A stretch of DNA of 64,000 nucleotides. Origin: Undibacterium sp. Jales W-56 (lineage in GTDB: Bacteria > Pseudomonadota > Gammaproteobacteria > Burkholderiales > Burkholderiaceae_D). Location of the stretch: the NCBI RefSeq assembly GCF_025548535.1, contig NZ_JAJLQW010000001.1, positions 62,001 to 126,000 on the forward strand, in the 5' to 3' direction. How positions within the stretch are numbered: the first letter of the stretch is position 1; every line of letters begins with the position of its first letter. Positions 9,055-17,750 of this stretch are shown here, piece after piece. The position numbers were made by a program, and so were the translations under genes. The notes under the pieces are model-generated. The model did not search any database, was not told where the DNA came from, and saw only the letters and a program-made list of their open reading frames with translations.

Positions 9055-9735
9055 TTACTCGTCTTTTGTGCCGGACAAATTGCCCAGCCATTTAACCGCG
9101 GCGCGGGTATTCGCCTTGATGGTGTAATCCAGGGCCGCAACTTGCTCTTGCATGGCTTCTTTCAGGACGCTGACTGCATCGGCGGGTAATAATTTGAGGT
9201 AGGCATCCGCTTCACCATATTCTCTATGGATTTCCATGCCCGCTTTTTTTGCGATATGGATCATGGTCTGATTCGACGACAGGCAATGCATGTAGAGTGT
9301 ATCGACATCCGCATTGCGGCAATGGATGGCGCCACGCTCGAATAGTTTAAAGCCGACACCTTTGCCGCGCGCTGATTCTGAAACCGAGACGCCGAATTCA
9401 GCAATTTTCTCTTTGTCCGTAATGTCATCTTCGGGTTGCCGCGGCGCGAACGCCAGATGACCCACGCCCACCAGTCGGAAATGTGCGCTCATGACGCCAA
9501 ATACTTTATCGCGTGAAAAGTCGATACCCTCCACATATTTAGTGATCATCTCATCGGGTAAATAGGTGCCAAAACGCAGCAGCCGGTCGCTCTCCTTGAG
9601 GGCCAGAAAGTGGCGCAAAATGCGGCGCCGGTCTTTTTCCGATAATTCCTTGACGAACACAGAGTGCTTGGCTGCCGACTTGGGCTCGGTAGCCTGACCA
9701 TCTTTGTCATGGGGCAATAGGTCTGATGCGTTCAT
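9055..9735 (-). CDS. GNAT-family N-acetyltransferase
   Basis: A 226-residue acyl-CoA-dependent acetyltransferase. The acetyl-CoA-binding motif A is seen in SARGKGVGFKLFERG (Q/RxxGxG type), followed by the typical N-x-x-M-x-x-x-x-x-K-x-G-M segment. A GGAAGGA box about 6 bases upstream of MNASDLL fixes the start; the frame is open further upstream to 9786. The C-terminal 35 residues are helical and outside the fold. The substrate is not predictable. The spacers on either side (225 and 162 bases) show no strong features. Confidence 0.8.
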   Translation of the reverse strand: MNASDLLPHDKDGQATEPKSAAKHSVFVKELSEKDRRRILRHFLALKESDRLLRFGTYLPDEMITKYVEGIDFSRDKVFGVMSAHFRLVGVGHLAFAPRQPEDDITDKEKIAEFGVSVSESARGKGVGFKLFERGAIHCRNADVDTLYMHCLSSNQTMIHIAKKAGMEIHREYGEADAYLKLLPADAVSVLKEAMQEQVAALDYTIKANTRAAVKWLGNLSGTKDE

Positions 9736-9897
9736 GGCAATCCTTCCGGTAAAGCAAATTGTGCGATGCACAATTTCTCGCTTCATTGTAGGCGAACACT
9801 CAGGATTATTCCAGAAAACCTGTAGGAGCTATGTTGTTTTCAGCCGGTTTTTAGTTGATTTTGCCTGAAAACTGGATCGCAATAGTCCTGAAAATGC

Positions 9898-11133
9898 TTA
9901 CTTGAATGCAAGTTTGTACGCCCGTACTGCCGCTACCCGGGCTTGATGGATTGCCGCTGCAATTTGTTGCGGCTGACCTGGGAAACCTTGCGCAATCTCG
10001 CCCGCCGGCACTTGCTGCGCCGCTTTCAATGCCTGGGCCAGATAATCGGCTTGCGGGAAACTTACATCAGGTAAATTCGCACGGCCAAAACAATCCGACT
10101 GCGCGGCTTGCAGCAATTCTAAAAACCGTTGCGGTTTGCGAAAGGCATCGCTACGTTCCAGCAGCGCGACGATGGTGTCTGGCCGCAGTTCAAATGCGCG
10201 TCCGATATTGCCGTGGTCGCGTGCCGTCATGATAGCCAGATCGCGACAGTCATTCGGTATTTTTAAACGCTGGCAGAGCGCTTCTACCAGATCGACACCC
10301 AACTGCTCGTGTCCATGATGACTAGGCCAGGCGGCAGGCGGGGTCGCTCCTTTACCCAGATCATGCATCAATGCGGCAAACCGTACCGCCAGCGAATAGC
10401 CTTGCTGTGCCGCATAATCGACCACCATCATGACGTGCACGCCGGTATCGATTTCGGGATGATGCCTGGCAGGCTGCGGCACGCCCCACAAGGCATTTAA
10501 TTCCGGCAGCAGGCGCGCCAGCGCGCCGCAATCACGCAGCACCTCAAACATGCGGGAGGGGCGTGCTTCCATCAGTCCGCGCGCCAGTTCCTGCCAGACG
10601 CGTTCCGCTACCAGGGCATCGACTTCGCCGGCATTCACCATGTCTCGCATCAACTGATTGGTTTGTGCAGCGACCGTGAACGCATGCGGCTCTACCGAAA
10701 AACGCGCAGCAAAACGCGCGACGCGCAAGATGCGGACCGGATCCTCGGCGAAGGCGGCCGACACATGGCGAAAAACTTTTTGCCGTAAGTCGGCCTGACC
10801 GCCAAACGGATCGATCACATTGCCGTCTTCATCTTGCGCCATGGCGTTGACGGTCAGATCGCGACGAACCAGGTCCTGCTCCAATGTGACCCCGGCATCG
10901 GTATGGAATACAAAGCCTTTATAGCCGGGCGCTGTCTTGCGCTCGGTCCTGGCAAGCGCATATTCTTCATGGGTTTTCGGATGCAGGAATACCGGAAAAT
11001 CTTTGCCGACCGGTGTGTAACCGAGCGCCAGCATGGTCTCCGGGGTGGCGCCGACCACCACATAATCGCGGTCTTGCACCGGCAGGCCAAGCAAGCGATC
11101 CCGTACGGCACCACCGACGATATAAGTCTTCAT
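9898..11133 (-). CDS. cca: multifunctional CCA tRNA nucleotidyltransferase
   Basis: A 411-residue class II nucleotidyltransferase that adds or repairs the 3' CCA of tRNAs. The signature GGAVRDRLLG with the catalytic DRDY acidic pair lies at the N-terminus, RRDLTVNAMA follows, and the HD phosphohydrolase domain (LMHDLGKG) near residue 260 marks the bifunctional form found in beta- and gammaproteobacteria. It is last in a likely unit slt-gst-cca with 24 and 16 bases between genes. Confidence 0.96.
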   Translation of the reverse strand: MKTYIVGGAVRDRLLGLPVQDRDYVVVGATPETMLALGYTPVGKDFPVFLHPKTHEEYALARTERKTAPGYKGFVFHTDAGVTLEQDLVRRDLTVNAMAQDEDGNVIDPFGGQADLRQKVFRHVSAAFAEDPVRILRVARFAARFSVEPHAFTVAAQTNQLMRDMVNAGEVDALVAERVWQELARGLMEARPSRMFEVLRDCGALARLLPELNALWGVPQPARHHPEIDTGVHVMMVVDYAAQQGYSLAVRFAALMHDLGKGATPPAAWPSHHGHEQLGVDLVEALCQRLKIPNDCRDLAIMTARDHGNIGRAFELRPDTIVALLERSDAFRKPQRFLELLQAAQSDCFGRANLPDVSFPQADYLAQALKAAQQVPAGEIAQGFPGQPQQIAAAIHQARVAAVRAYKLAFK

Positions 11134-11157
11134 GGCCTTGCTTATGCGGAGTGTGGA

Positions 11158-11874
11158 TCAGAATGCCGGGCGCGCATCATGGCCAGGCATATCATGCGTT
11201 TCGACTTCGGCATCGCGTATCCATTCGGCGACGGCCGGATGCGCCGTGACGCGCTCGACATAGGCTTGCAGCGCCGGTGCCAGCGATACGCCATAGGTAC
11301 GAAAACGCATGACGACAGGCGCGAAATACGCGTCGGCAATCGAAAAATCGCCGAATAAAAATTGATGCGCACCGTAACCGGACAGGCAATCTTCCCAGAT
11401 TTCGCAGATGCGGCCGATATCTGCCTGCGAGCCTATGGTACGGCCTTTACCGGGTAATTTGGCACGGATATTCATTGGCATATCGAAACGCAGGGCCGCA
11501 AAGCCGGAATGCATTTCAGCGCAAACGCTGCGTGCCATCGCGCGTGCGGCAATGTTCTCCGGCCACAAATTTAGCAGAGGAAATTGCTCCGCTAAAAATT
11601 CACAAATTGCCAAAGAATCCCAGACCGTCACCTCATTCGCCAGCAATACCGGAACGCGGCCAGCCGGAGAATATTCCAAGATTTGAGCGGTTGTACCTGG
11701 TTTGCCTAGCAGGATGAGAATTTCTTCAAACGGAATCCCGAATGCCTTCATCACGACCCATGGGCGCATGGACCAGGAAGAGTAGTTTTTATTGCCGATC
11801 ACGAGCTGCAGACGAGGTTTTTTATTGTCAGTGAGTAGCGCAGCGAGCGCGGTCTCTAATTCGGTGTCTTGCAT
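11158..11874 (-). CDS. glutathione S-transferase family protein
   Basis: A 238-residue cytosolic GST. The thioredoxin-like N-terminal half has NKNYSSWSMRPW, where a serine would be the catalytic hydroxyl residue, and NEVTVWDSLAICEFL, which gives the glutathione gamma-Glu-binding (E/D)S pair. The C-terminal half is the all-helical GST domain. It sits between slt and cca on the same strand with very short gaps. The electrophilic substrate is unknown. Confidence 0.87.
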   Translation of the reverse strand: MQDTELETALAALLTDNKKPRLQLVIGNKNYSSWSMRPWVVMKAFGIPFEEILILLGKPGTTAQILEYSPAGRVPVLLANEVTVWDSLAICEFLAEQFPLLNLWPENIAARAMARSVCAEMHSGFAALRFDMPMNIRAKLPGKGRTIGSQADIGRICEIWEDCLSGYGAHQFLFGDFSIADAYFAPVVMRFRTYGVSLAPALQAYVERVTAHPAVAEWIRDAEVETHDMPGHDARPAF

Positions 11875-11890
11875 AAAAATTTTAAAATAA

Positions 11891-13894
11891 TTAAGGTAAA
11901 TCGGAATCCGTCGCTGACATGCCTTTGGGGGTCACGGTACCTAAACGTGCTTTCAGCGACTGTGGTTTTTTTTCAAATAAGGCCGCATAGTAAGTCGCGT
12001 TCGACAACACGTTTTTGACGTAGCCGCGGGTTTCGGAAAACGGGATGGTCTCGGCAAAAATCGCGCCTTCGACCGGGTGTGTCAGCGTGGCACGCCAGGC
12101 CCGCGGCCGGCCAGGCCCCGCATTGTAGGCCGCCGATGCCAACGCCTGCGAACCGCCCAGATCAGTCAGCACCATATTCAGGTAATTGGTGCCGAGTGCG
12201 ATATTGGTGTCGATGTCATTGACCTGGTCCGGCACGAAACTGCCGAGACCGATTTTCTTCGCCACATAGCGTGCGGTAGCCGGCATGATTTGCATCAGTC
12301 CGGACGCACCGACATGCGATTTGGCACTCATGATAAAGCGCGATTCCTGACGGATCAAACCGTACACCCAGGCCATATCGAGCCCCAGCGCCTGCGTCGT
12401 TTTATACATGCTGTCGTTAAACGGCGTCGGATAGCGCTGGCTGAAATCCATCTCCGCCTTGGTGCGATCCGAGGTATTGACCATGCGATCGAGCAGATTA
12501 TTTTGCCGTGCCAATTCGGCGGCGGCGATGTGCTGGCGCTCATTCATTTTGCGCAGCTCCCAATTCCATTCGCGGGTGCCTTCAAAGCGCAGATTCATTG
12601 CATAAAACCGCAATGCTCTTCGCAGACCGAGATTCTTTTCCATCGGTGCTAATTCTTCGGCAGTCACCGGCTTGACGGTCAAAGGCACGCCGATTTTCTG
12701 ACCGCGTTCTTCGAGTGCGAGCTGACCATAAAAATGCAATTGATCCGCGATGCCGGCAAACATGGCCTGGGCTTCTTCGTTCCTGCCCTCATTCTTCAGC
12801 GCACGGGCATACCAGTAGATCCAGACCGGCTCGTTTTTCAGGCTCGCCGGCATCGCCGCGATGGCGCTTTTAACCAGCTTCCACTCGCCTTCACGCAAGG
12901 CGGTTCTGACGCGCCACTGGTAGCCTTCCAGAGACAAGTTCGCGCCTTCGGCCCGCTGCCAGTAACCGAGCGCTTCAGGTTGCAATTTGAGGGCGGTTTG
13001 CAAAGCGATATGCGCCCATCCCTGCGCTCGCTCGGCATCGCTGAATTTGCCGCTATACCGCGACAAGGTATCGGCGGCCTCGTCGGGGTCGGTTTTTGCC
13101 AGGCGGCCCAATGCAAGCAGGTATAACTCGTGAGAGACTTTGCCGGATTCCGGCGGTTTTTTCAGTAAAGTTGTTGGCTTATCGATCGCCTGCACGATCC
13201 GCTTTTCGGTAATGTCGAGCAGCTTCGCCAGCCTTTGTGCCAATGGCAGTGCGCCGTTTTCGGCAGCGATGCGCATTTGCGCCCACAAGTCGGCTTCACT
13301 GAATTGGCCGCTCTCAGACAGGTAAGTCACCAGCGAATAACAGCCGGCACCGTAATCGCGCGGGGCGGTCAGCAAGGCACGTGCGGCGTCGGCGACTTTT
13401 TGTTGCTTGACGGCTTTTGACAGCAATGCATAGCATTTGAGCTGGGTATCGTCGGCCACGACGAATTGCGGATATTGGATGTCAAACGTCTCCCAGTCGC
13501 CGCGCTGGCCTAGCAGCAACAGCCAGTCGTTGCGCAGGCGGTCGGCGATCGCGCTGCCTTCATATTGCGTTAAAAAAGCCTGGAATTCACTTGCGGAAGC
13601 GGTACGGAACCGGGTTTTCAGCCGGTAATAATCGACATAAGAGGGGATGTCGAAGTTTTTCAGTGCCGCTGCATGCAGTTCGGCTTGGGCCGCATCGTCA
13701 TGCATCGCGGCATCGCGCAAGGCCATGAAGTGATCGTCATCATTGACAAAACTCTTGTTGCTTTTTGCCGCCGCCACGCTAGCCTGCAAGGATAAAACTG
13801 CTAACATGCAAAGGCTGAGCGGTAGCGCGTATTTTCGTCCAGGCGCTGGTCCGGATTGACTGCTACGACCGGCGATTTTCTTGATTGACCACAT
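11891..13894 (-). CDS. slt: soluble lytic murein transglycosylase Slt
   Basis: A 667-residue periplasmic enzyme that cleaves the glycan strands of peptidoglycan to 1,6-anhydromuropeptides. It has a signal peptide (hydrophobic LPLSLCMLAVLSLQASVAAA, cleavage near residue 43), a long helical superhelix (about 50-480), and a C-terminal SLT domain with the catalytic glutamate near residue 517 in LIRQESRF, then GASGLMQIMPATA and AAYNAGPGR. Length matches the family. It is divergent from the formyl-THF cyclo-ligase gene with only about 34 bases between starts, so the two promoters must overlap coding DNA. Confidence 0.93.
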   Translation of the reverse strand: MWSIKKIAGRSSQSGPAPGRKYALPLSLCMLAVLSLQASVAAAKSNKSFVNDDDHFMALRDAAMHDDAAQAELHAAALKNFDIPSYVDYYRLKTRFRTASASEFQAFLTQYEGSAIADRLRNDWLLLLGQRGDWETFDIQYPQFVVADDTQLKCYALLSKAVKQQKVADAARALLTAPRDYGAGCYSLVTYLSESGQFSEADLWAQMRIAAENGALPLAQRLAKLLDITEKRIVQAIDKPTTLLKKPPESGKVSHELYLLALGRLAKTDPDEAADTLSRYSGKFSDAERAQGWAHIALQTALKLQPEALGYWQRAEGANLSLEGYQWRVRTALREGEWKLVKSAIAAMPASLKNEPVWIYWYARALKNEGRNEEAQAMFAGIADQLHFYGQLALEERGQKIGVPLTVKPVTAEELAPMEKNLGLRRALRFYAMNLRFEGTREWNWELRKMNERQHIAAAELARQNNLLDRMVNTSDRTKAEMDFSQRYPTPFNDSMYKTTQALGLDMAWVYGLIRQESRFIMSAKSHVGASGLMQIMPATARYVAKKIGLGSFVPDQVNDIDTNIALGTNYLNMVLTDLGGSQALASAAYNAGPGRPRAWRATLTHPVEGAIFAETIPFSETRGYVKNVLSNATYYAALFEKKPQSLKARLGTVTPKGMSATDSDLP

Positions 13895-13928
13895 TTTCTA
13901 CCGCTTCCATCTTGATGTTTTTGACAGT

Positions 13929-14528
13929 ATGACACAGCCCACCCAGCAAACAAGCCTGAGCGCACAAAACACCGCCAATTCTGCCGCGCAGATCAGCCGT
14001 AGCCGATTGCGCAAGCAATTGCTGGATGCGCGGCGCGCCAGTGCCGTAGAGGACAGGGCGATTTGGGATCGGCAAATAGGCCAGCAAGTCATCGCCTGGT
14101 GCCGGCAGCAACAGATCAAAAGCCTGGGTGTATTCTGGCCAATCCAGGCTGAACCCGACCTGCGCGACTGCTATGCGCAACTGCATCAGATGAAGGTACA
14201 ACTGGCCTTGCCGCTGGTGCCCGGCAAAGACCAGGCGCTACAATTTTTGCGCTGGGTTCCCGGTGACGCAATGGGGCAGGACGATTACGGCATCCCGGTT
14301 CCGGCGCAACGTTCGCAATGGATGCAACCAGAGGCCCTGCTGATTCCCTGCGTGGGATTTAATTCCGACAATTACCGGCTCGGCTATGGCGGCGGCTTCT
14401 ACGACAGGACGCTGGCCATTGCGCCGCGACCTAAAGCGGTGGGCATCGCCTATTCGCTGGCGCATGCAGAGTTCGCTGCCGATACGCATGATGTGGCGAT
14501 GGATAGGGTGTTGACTGAAAAAATTTAA
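13929..14528 (+). CDS. ygfA: 5-formyltetrahydrofolate cyclo-ligase
   Basis: Converts 5-formyl-THF to 5,10-methenyl-THF with ATP. The conserved signature GYGGGFYDRTL and the basic N-terminal RSRLRKQLLDARR (the S-K/R-x-x-R-x-x helix) are present. It has 199 residues from the ATG at 13929; the frame is open upstream to 13881, but that part looks like the slt leader read backwards. It is convergent with metF, another C1-folate gene, across a long hairpin. Confidence 0.92.
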   Translation: MTQPTQQTSLSAQNTANSAAQISRSRLRKQLLDARRASAVEDRAIWDRQIGQQVIAWCRQQQIKSLGVFWPIQAEPDLRDCYAQLHQMKVQLALPLVPGKDQALQFLRWVPGDAMGQDDYGIPVPAQRSQWMQPEALLIPCVGFNSDNYRLGYGGGFYDRTLAIAPRPKAVGIAYSLAHAEFAADTHDVAMDRVLTEKI

Positions 14529-14685
14529 AGGGAATTTCCAAACCTGATCCGTATATTGCATGCGTCTTTAAGAGTGAAAATGCTCGGAAATGTTCATGAG
14601 GATTGAGGATGGGGTTTTAAATCTTTATCGTTGATTTTAGTCAGAACTAGTTATAAGGATTGCATCCGATTGGGATGAAATATCG

Positions 14686-14763
14686 AAATAGAGTTCGCAA
14701 TACCGGTGCGGCTCTTGGCGCATTTTCATGCTAACAACCGCACTGGTATTGCGGACTCTATTT
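14686..14763. terminator. long inverted repeat, probable bidirectional terminator
   Basis: Arms of 26 bases (14686-14711 and 14738-14763) match at 24 positions around a 26-base loop, flanked by T6 on the plus side. It lies between convergent ygfA and metF. The stem is much longer than a standard terminator, so a repeat element re-used as terminator is possible. The rest of the 254-base gap (14529-14782) shows nothing else clear. Confidence 0.65.
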
Positions 14764-14782
14764 TTTAGATCAGCTCAAACCA

Positions 14783-15610
14783 CTACACCAGACGCTGCCA
14801 GATCGCCGTCGTCGCTGCGGCTTGATTCAGCGAATAAAAATGCAAGCCTGGTGCGCCGCCTGCCAGCAGGCGTTCGCATAATTGCGTGACGACGTCGAGA
14901 CCGAAGGCTTTGATTGAGGCGCTGTCGTCGCCGAAACTGGCTAGTTTTAATCGTACCCAGCGTGGGATTTCTGCGCCGCACATTTCTGAGAAGCGGATCA
15001 ACTGGCTGCTGTTGGTGATCGGCATGATGCCAGCCACGATCGGTGCCGCGACGCCGGCTTTTTGCGCTAACTCTACGAACTGGAAGTAGGCATCGGCGTT
15101 GTAAAAATATTGGGTGATCGCGGCGTTGGCACCGGCGTTCATCTTGCGCACGAAGTTTTGCAGGTCGTCTTGCGGCGAGCGCGCTTGCGGGTGCATTTCC
15201 GGGTAGGCGGCGACTTCGATATGGAACCAGTCGCCGGTTTCTGCGCGGATAAATTCGACCAGTTCATTCGCATAGCGGAATTCGCCCGCCGCACCGTAGC
15301 CGCTCGGCAGGTCGCCGCGCAATGCGACCAGGCGATGGATGTCGTGCGCCTGATATTGTTTCAGAATGTCGCGGATGGAGTCGCGCGTGCCGCCGACGCA
15401 GGACAGGTGTGGCGCTGCCGCATAGCCTTCCTTGCGGATGTCGACGACGGTATCGAGCGTGCCTTGCTGTGTGGTGCCGCCAGCGCCGAAGGTGACTGAA
15501 AAATACTTGGGTTGCAGTTCGGCGAGCTTGGCGCGTGTGACACGCAATTTCTCTGCGCCTTCCGGCGTTTTTGGCGGGAAAAATTCTATGCTGAAATTAT
15601 GGGAAGACAT
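14783..15610 (-). CDS. metF: methylenetetrahydrofolate reductase MetF
   Basis: Reduces 5,10-methylene-THF to 5-methyl-THF, the methyl donor for methionine synthesis. It is a 275-residue TIM-barrel flavoprotein with the N-terminal IEFFPPKTPEG and the family segments FSVTFGAGG, HLSCVG and LRGDLP. Its start overlaps the stop of the small membrane protein gene by one base, and it is the last gene of the ahcY unit. The upstream SAH riboswitch therefore probably also raises MetF when SAH accumulates. Confidence 0.96.
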   Translation of the reverse strand: MSSHNFSIEFFPPKTPEGAEKLRVTRAKLAELQPKYFSVTFGAGGTTQQGTLDTVVDIRKEGYAAAPHLSCVGGTRDSIRDILKQYQAHDIHRLVALRGDLPSGYGAAGEFRYANELVEFIRAETGDWFHIEVAAYPEMHPQARSPQDDLQNFVRKMNAGANAAITQYFYNADAYFQFVELAQKAGVAAPIVAGIMPITNSSQLIRFSEMCGAEIPRWVRLKLASFGDDSASIKAFGLDVVTQLCERLLAGGAPGLHFYSLNQAAATTAIWQRLV

Positions 15611-15951
15611 TATTTTTGCAGAAGTAAAGTTGAGAGCGTCCAGGAAATCACGCTATATAACAAGGCACCGCTGACGGCAGCCCAGAATCCGGCGACATGG
15701 AAACCGTTGACCATATTGGCGACAGCCCAGAACATCAGGCCATTGATGATGAAGATGAAGAGTCCCATCGAAAGCACCGTGACCGGCAGCGTCAGCACGA
15801 CCAGGATAGGGCGGATGATGGTGTTCACAAAACCCAATACCAGTGCGACGATCAAGGCGGTTGCGAAGCTGTCGATAGACACAGAATGCATAAGATAGGG
15901 CAGGGCGAGTAAGGCGAGGCCGTTGATGATCCAGGTGGCAAGCAGGCGCAT
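15610..15951 (-). CDS. phage-holin-4-like (DUF360) small membrane protein
   Basis: 113 residues with about four transmembrane helices (IINGLALLALPYLM; ALIVALVLGFVNTII; LSMGLFIFIINGLMFWAVA; VSGALLYSVISWTLSTLLL). It matches the small membrane family annotated as phage holin family 4 superfamily II, which is widespread in chromosomes and not tied to phage. It sits between ahcY and metF, touching metF by one base, as in many betaproteobacteria. The function is unknown; its place in an SAH-controlled unit hints at a link to methyl metabolism. There are no lysis genes nearby. Confidence 0.85.
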   Translation of the reverse strand: MRLLATWIINGLALLALPYLMHSVSIDSFATALIVALVLGFVNTIIRPILVVLTLPVTVLSMGLFIFIINGLMFWAVANMVNGFHVAGFWAAVSGALLYSVISWTLSTLLLQK

Positions 15952-16000
15952 GGGTTCTCCAGTGTGACAAGTTGAAGGGCAAAAATAGTGCTATCAATTG

Positions 16001-16024
16001 CCCTCTCCCGCCAGCGGGAGAGGG
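16001..16024. repeat. short perfect palindromic hairpin between ahcY and the membrane-protein gene
   Basis: A 10-base GC-rich perfect stem (CCCTCTCCCG / CGGGAGAGGG) with a 4-base loop, resembling the REP-like hairpins of proteobacteria. No T-tract follows, so it more likely stabilises or processes the ahcY message than ends it. Confidence 0.55.
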
Positions 16025-16051
16025 GCTTTCGCATCCTACCAAATCTGCTAA

Positions 16052-17506
16052 TTAATAACGATATTGCTCCGGCTTGTAAGGACCGTTCTTGCTGACGCCG
16101 ATATAGGCGGCTTGTTCGTCGGTCAGTTCACTTAACTGCGCATTGAGTTTTTTCAATTGCAGGCGGGCGACTTTTTCGTCCAGATGTTTTGGCAGTGTGT
16201 AGACTCCGACCGGGTATTTGTCATTGTTGATGAACAATTCGATTTGCGCGATGGTTTGATTCGCAAATGAGGAACTCATGACATACGATGGGTGACCGGT
16301 GCCGCAGCCGAGATTGACCAGGCGACCTTCCGCCAGCAGGATGATGCGTTTGCCGTCGGGGAAGATCACGTGATCGACTTGCGGCTTGATGTTTTCCCAG
16401 GTGTATTGCTTCAAGGCGGCGACGTCGATTTCATTGTCGAAGTGACCGATGTTGCAGACAATCGCCTGGTCTTTCATCTTCAGCATGTGGGCATGGCTGA
16501 TGACGTGGTAGTTGCCTGTGGTGGTCACGAAAATATCGCCATGTTCTGCCGCGTATTCCATGGTCACCACGCGATAGCCTTCCATTGCTGCCTGCAGGGC
16601 GCAGATAGGATCGATTTCTGTGACCCAGACTTGCGCGGACAAGGCACGCATCGCCTGTGCCGAACCTTTGCCGACATCGCCATAGCCCGCGATGACGGCC
16701 ACTTTTCCGGCGATCATGACGTCAGTTGCACGCTTGATGCCGTCGACTAAAGATTCACGGCAGCCGTACAGATTGTCGAACTTGGATTTGGTGACGGAGT
16801 CATTGACATTGATCGCGGGGAAGGCGAGTTTGCCTTCTTTGTGCATCTGGTACAAACGATGCACGCCTGTCGTCGTTTCTTCGGTTACGCCTTTGATCGC
16901 CGCCAGACGTTTGGAGTACCAGGTCGGGTCAGTTTTAAGGTGAGATTTGATCGCGTTGAACAGGCAGATTTCTTCTTCTGAACCTGGGTTTGCCAGCACA
17001 GAAATATCTTTCTCTGCCCGCGTGCCCAGGTGCAGCAACAAAGTCGCATCGCCGCCGTCATCCAGAATCATGTTGGAATAGCCGCCATCCGTCCATTCAA
17101 AAATACGGTGCGTGAAATCCCAGTATTCATCCAGGTTTTCGCCTTTGAAGGCGAATACCGGCGTGCCGCCCGCCGCGATTGCCGCCGCTGCGTGATCCTG
17201 CGTCGAATAGATGTTGCAGGAGGCCCAGCGTACCTGCGCGCCGAGGGCATTCAGGGTTTCGATCAGTACCGCAGTCTGGATCGTCATGTGCAGCGAGCCT
17301 GTGATGCGCGCGCCTTTTAGCGGTTGGCTGGCGGCGAACTCTTCACGAATCGCCATCAGCCCCGGCATTTCTGTTTCGGCAATCTGGATTTCTTTACGGC
17401 CCCAGCCAGCGAGGCTGATATCGGCGACGAAAAAGTCTTGGGTGGATTTTGTTGCGGAGTTTGAAACGGATGCGGTGGCTGCGGTTGTCATGGTGGTGGC
17501 GTTCAT
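16052..17506 (-). CDS. ahcY: adenosylhomocysteinase (SAH hydrolase)
   Basis: Splits S-adenosylhomocysteine into adenosine and homocysteine, closing the SAM cycle and relieving inhibition of methyltransferases. It has 484 residues; the NAD-binding [14 protein letters not shown] and the C-terminal [19 protein letters not shown] ... KPEQYRY are diagnostic, and the insert typical of proteobacterial SahH is present. The start is MNATTM, behind AAGGAGGG 7 bases upstream; the frame stays open to 17584, but that stretch is the riboswitch leader. It is followed by the small membrane protein gene and metF. Confidence 0.97.
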   Translation of the reverse strand: MNATTMTTAATASVSNSATKSTQDFFVADISLAGWGRKEIQIAETEMPGLMAIREEFAASQPLKGARITGSLHMTIQTAVLIETLNALGAQVRWASCNIYSTQDHAAAAIAAGGTPVFAFKGENLDEYWDFTHRIFEWTDGGYSNMILDDGGDATLLLHLGTRAEKDISVLANPGSEEEICLFNAIKSHLKTDPTWYSKRLAAIKGVTEETTTGVHRLYQMHKEGKLAFPAINVNDSVTKSKFDNLYGCRESLVDGIKRATDVMIAGKVAVIAGYGDVGKGSAQAMRALSAQVWVTEIDPICALQAAMEGYRVVTMEYAAEHGDIFVTTTGNYHVISHAHMLKMKDQAIVCNIGHFDNEIDVAALKQYTWENIKPQVDHVIFPDGKRIILLAEGRLVNLGCGTGHPSYVMSSSFANQTIAQIELFINNDKYPVGVYTLPKHLDEKVARLQLKKLNAQLSELTDEQAAYIGVSKNGPYKPEQYRY

Positions 17507-17533
17507 CACGCCCTCCTTTCTAAATGAAAAAAG

Positions 17534-17609
17534 TAACGTGAGCGCAGTTGCGGTGTTGATCATCCAAGCCTGGCGAAATAGCAAGATTTCGTCGCAACGC
17601 TCCTCGGAT
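17534..17609 (-). ncRNA. SAH riboswitch (ahcY leader)
   Basis: On the minus strand the leader begins ATCCGAGGAGCGTTGCGACG and later has CCAGGCTTGGAT, then GCGCTCACGTT. These match the three conserved parts of the S-adenosylhomocysteine riboswitch (Rfam RF01057): the first strand of P1 (ATCCGAG) pairs with CTTGGAT, CGAAAT pairs with ATTTCG as the variable P4 stem, and AGCG pairs with CGCT as the pseudoknotted P2. Expected behaviour is an ON switch: SAH binding frees expression of ahcY and genes downstream. A perfect -10 box lies just before it and the ribosome site about 20 bases after it. Confidence 0.93.
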
Positions 17610-17616
17610 TGCCGCG

Positions 17617-17622
17617 ATTATA
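17617..17622 (-). promoter_or_regulatory. -10 box of the ahcY unit
   Basis: A perfect TATAAT on the minus strand, placed so that transcription would start at about 17610, exactly at the 5' edge of the riboswitch. No good -35 hexamer is seen at 16-18 bases, so activation or an extended -10 contact may be needed. Confidence 0.6.
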
Positions 17623-17750
17623 GCGCAAAAGCAGCGCCAGATTCGGCACTTTGCGTTTTTTGACGGTTCATTATGAATACGGTAAATCATGATTTTGATG
17701 CTATATTGGTATCAGTGATTTCTCCAATGTTGACTTGCAAAGGTGTGTCG

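Noticed and set aside
9786..9897. Hairpin GTTTTCAGGC / GGCTGAAAAC downstream of GNAT and cca
   Set aside because: The stem is imperfect with a long loop and no T-run, so it is not called a terminator.
15610..15951. Prophage remnant suggested by a holin-like protein
   Set aside because: No other phage gene is near, and the family is a common chromosomal neighbour of ahcY and metF.
17507..17584. 26-residue N-terminal extension of ahcY
   Set aside because: This stretch is the SAH riboswitch and leader; AAGGAGGG precedes MNATTM.
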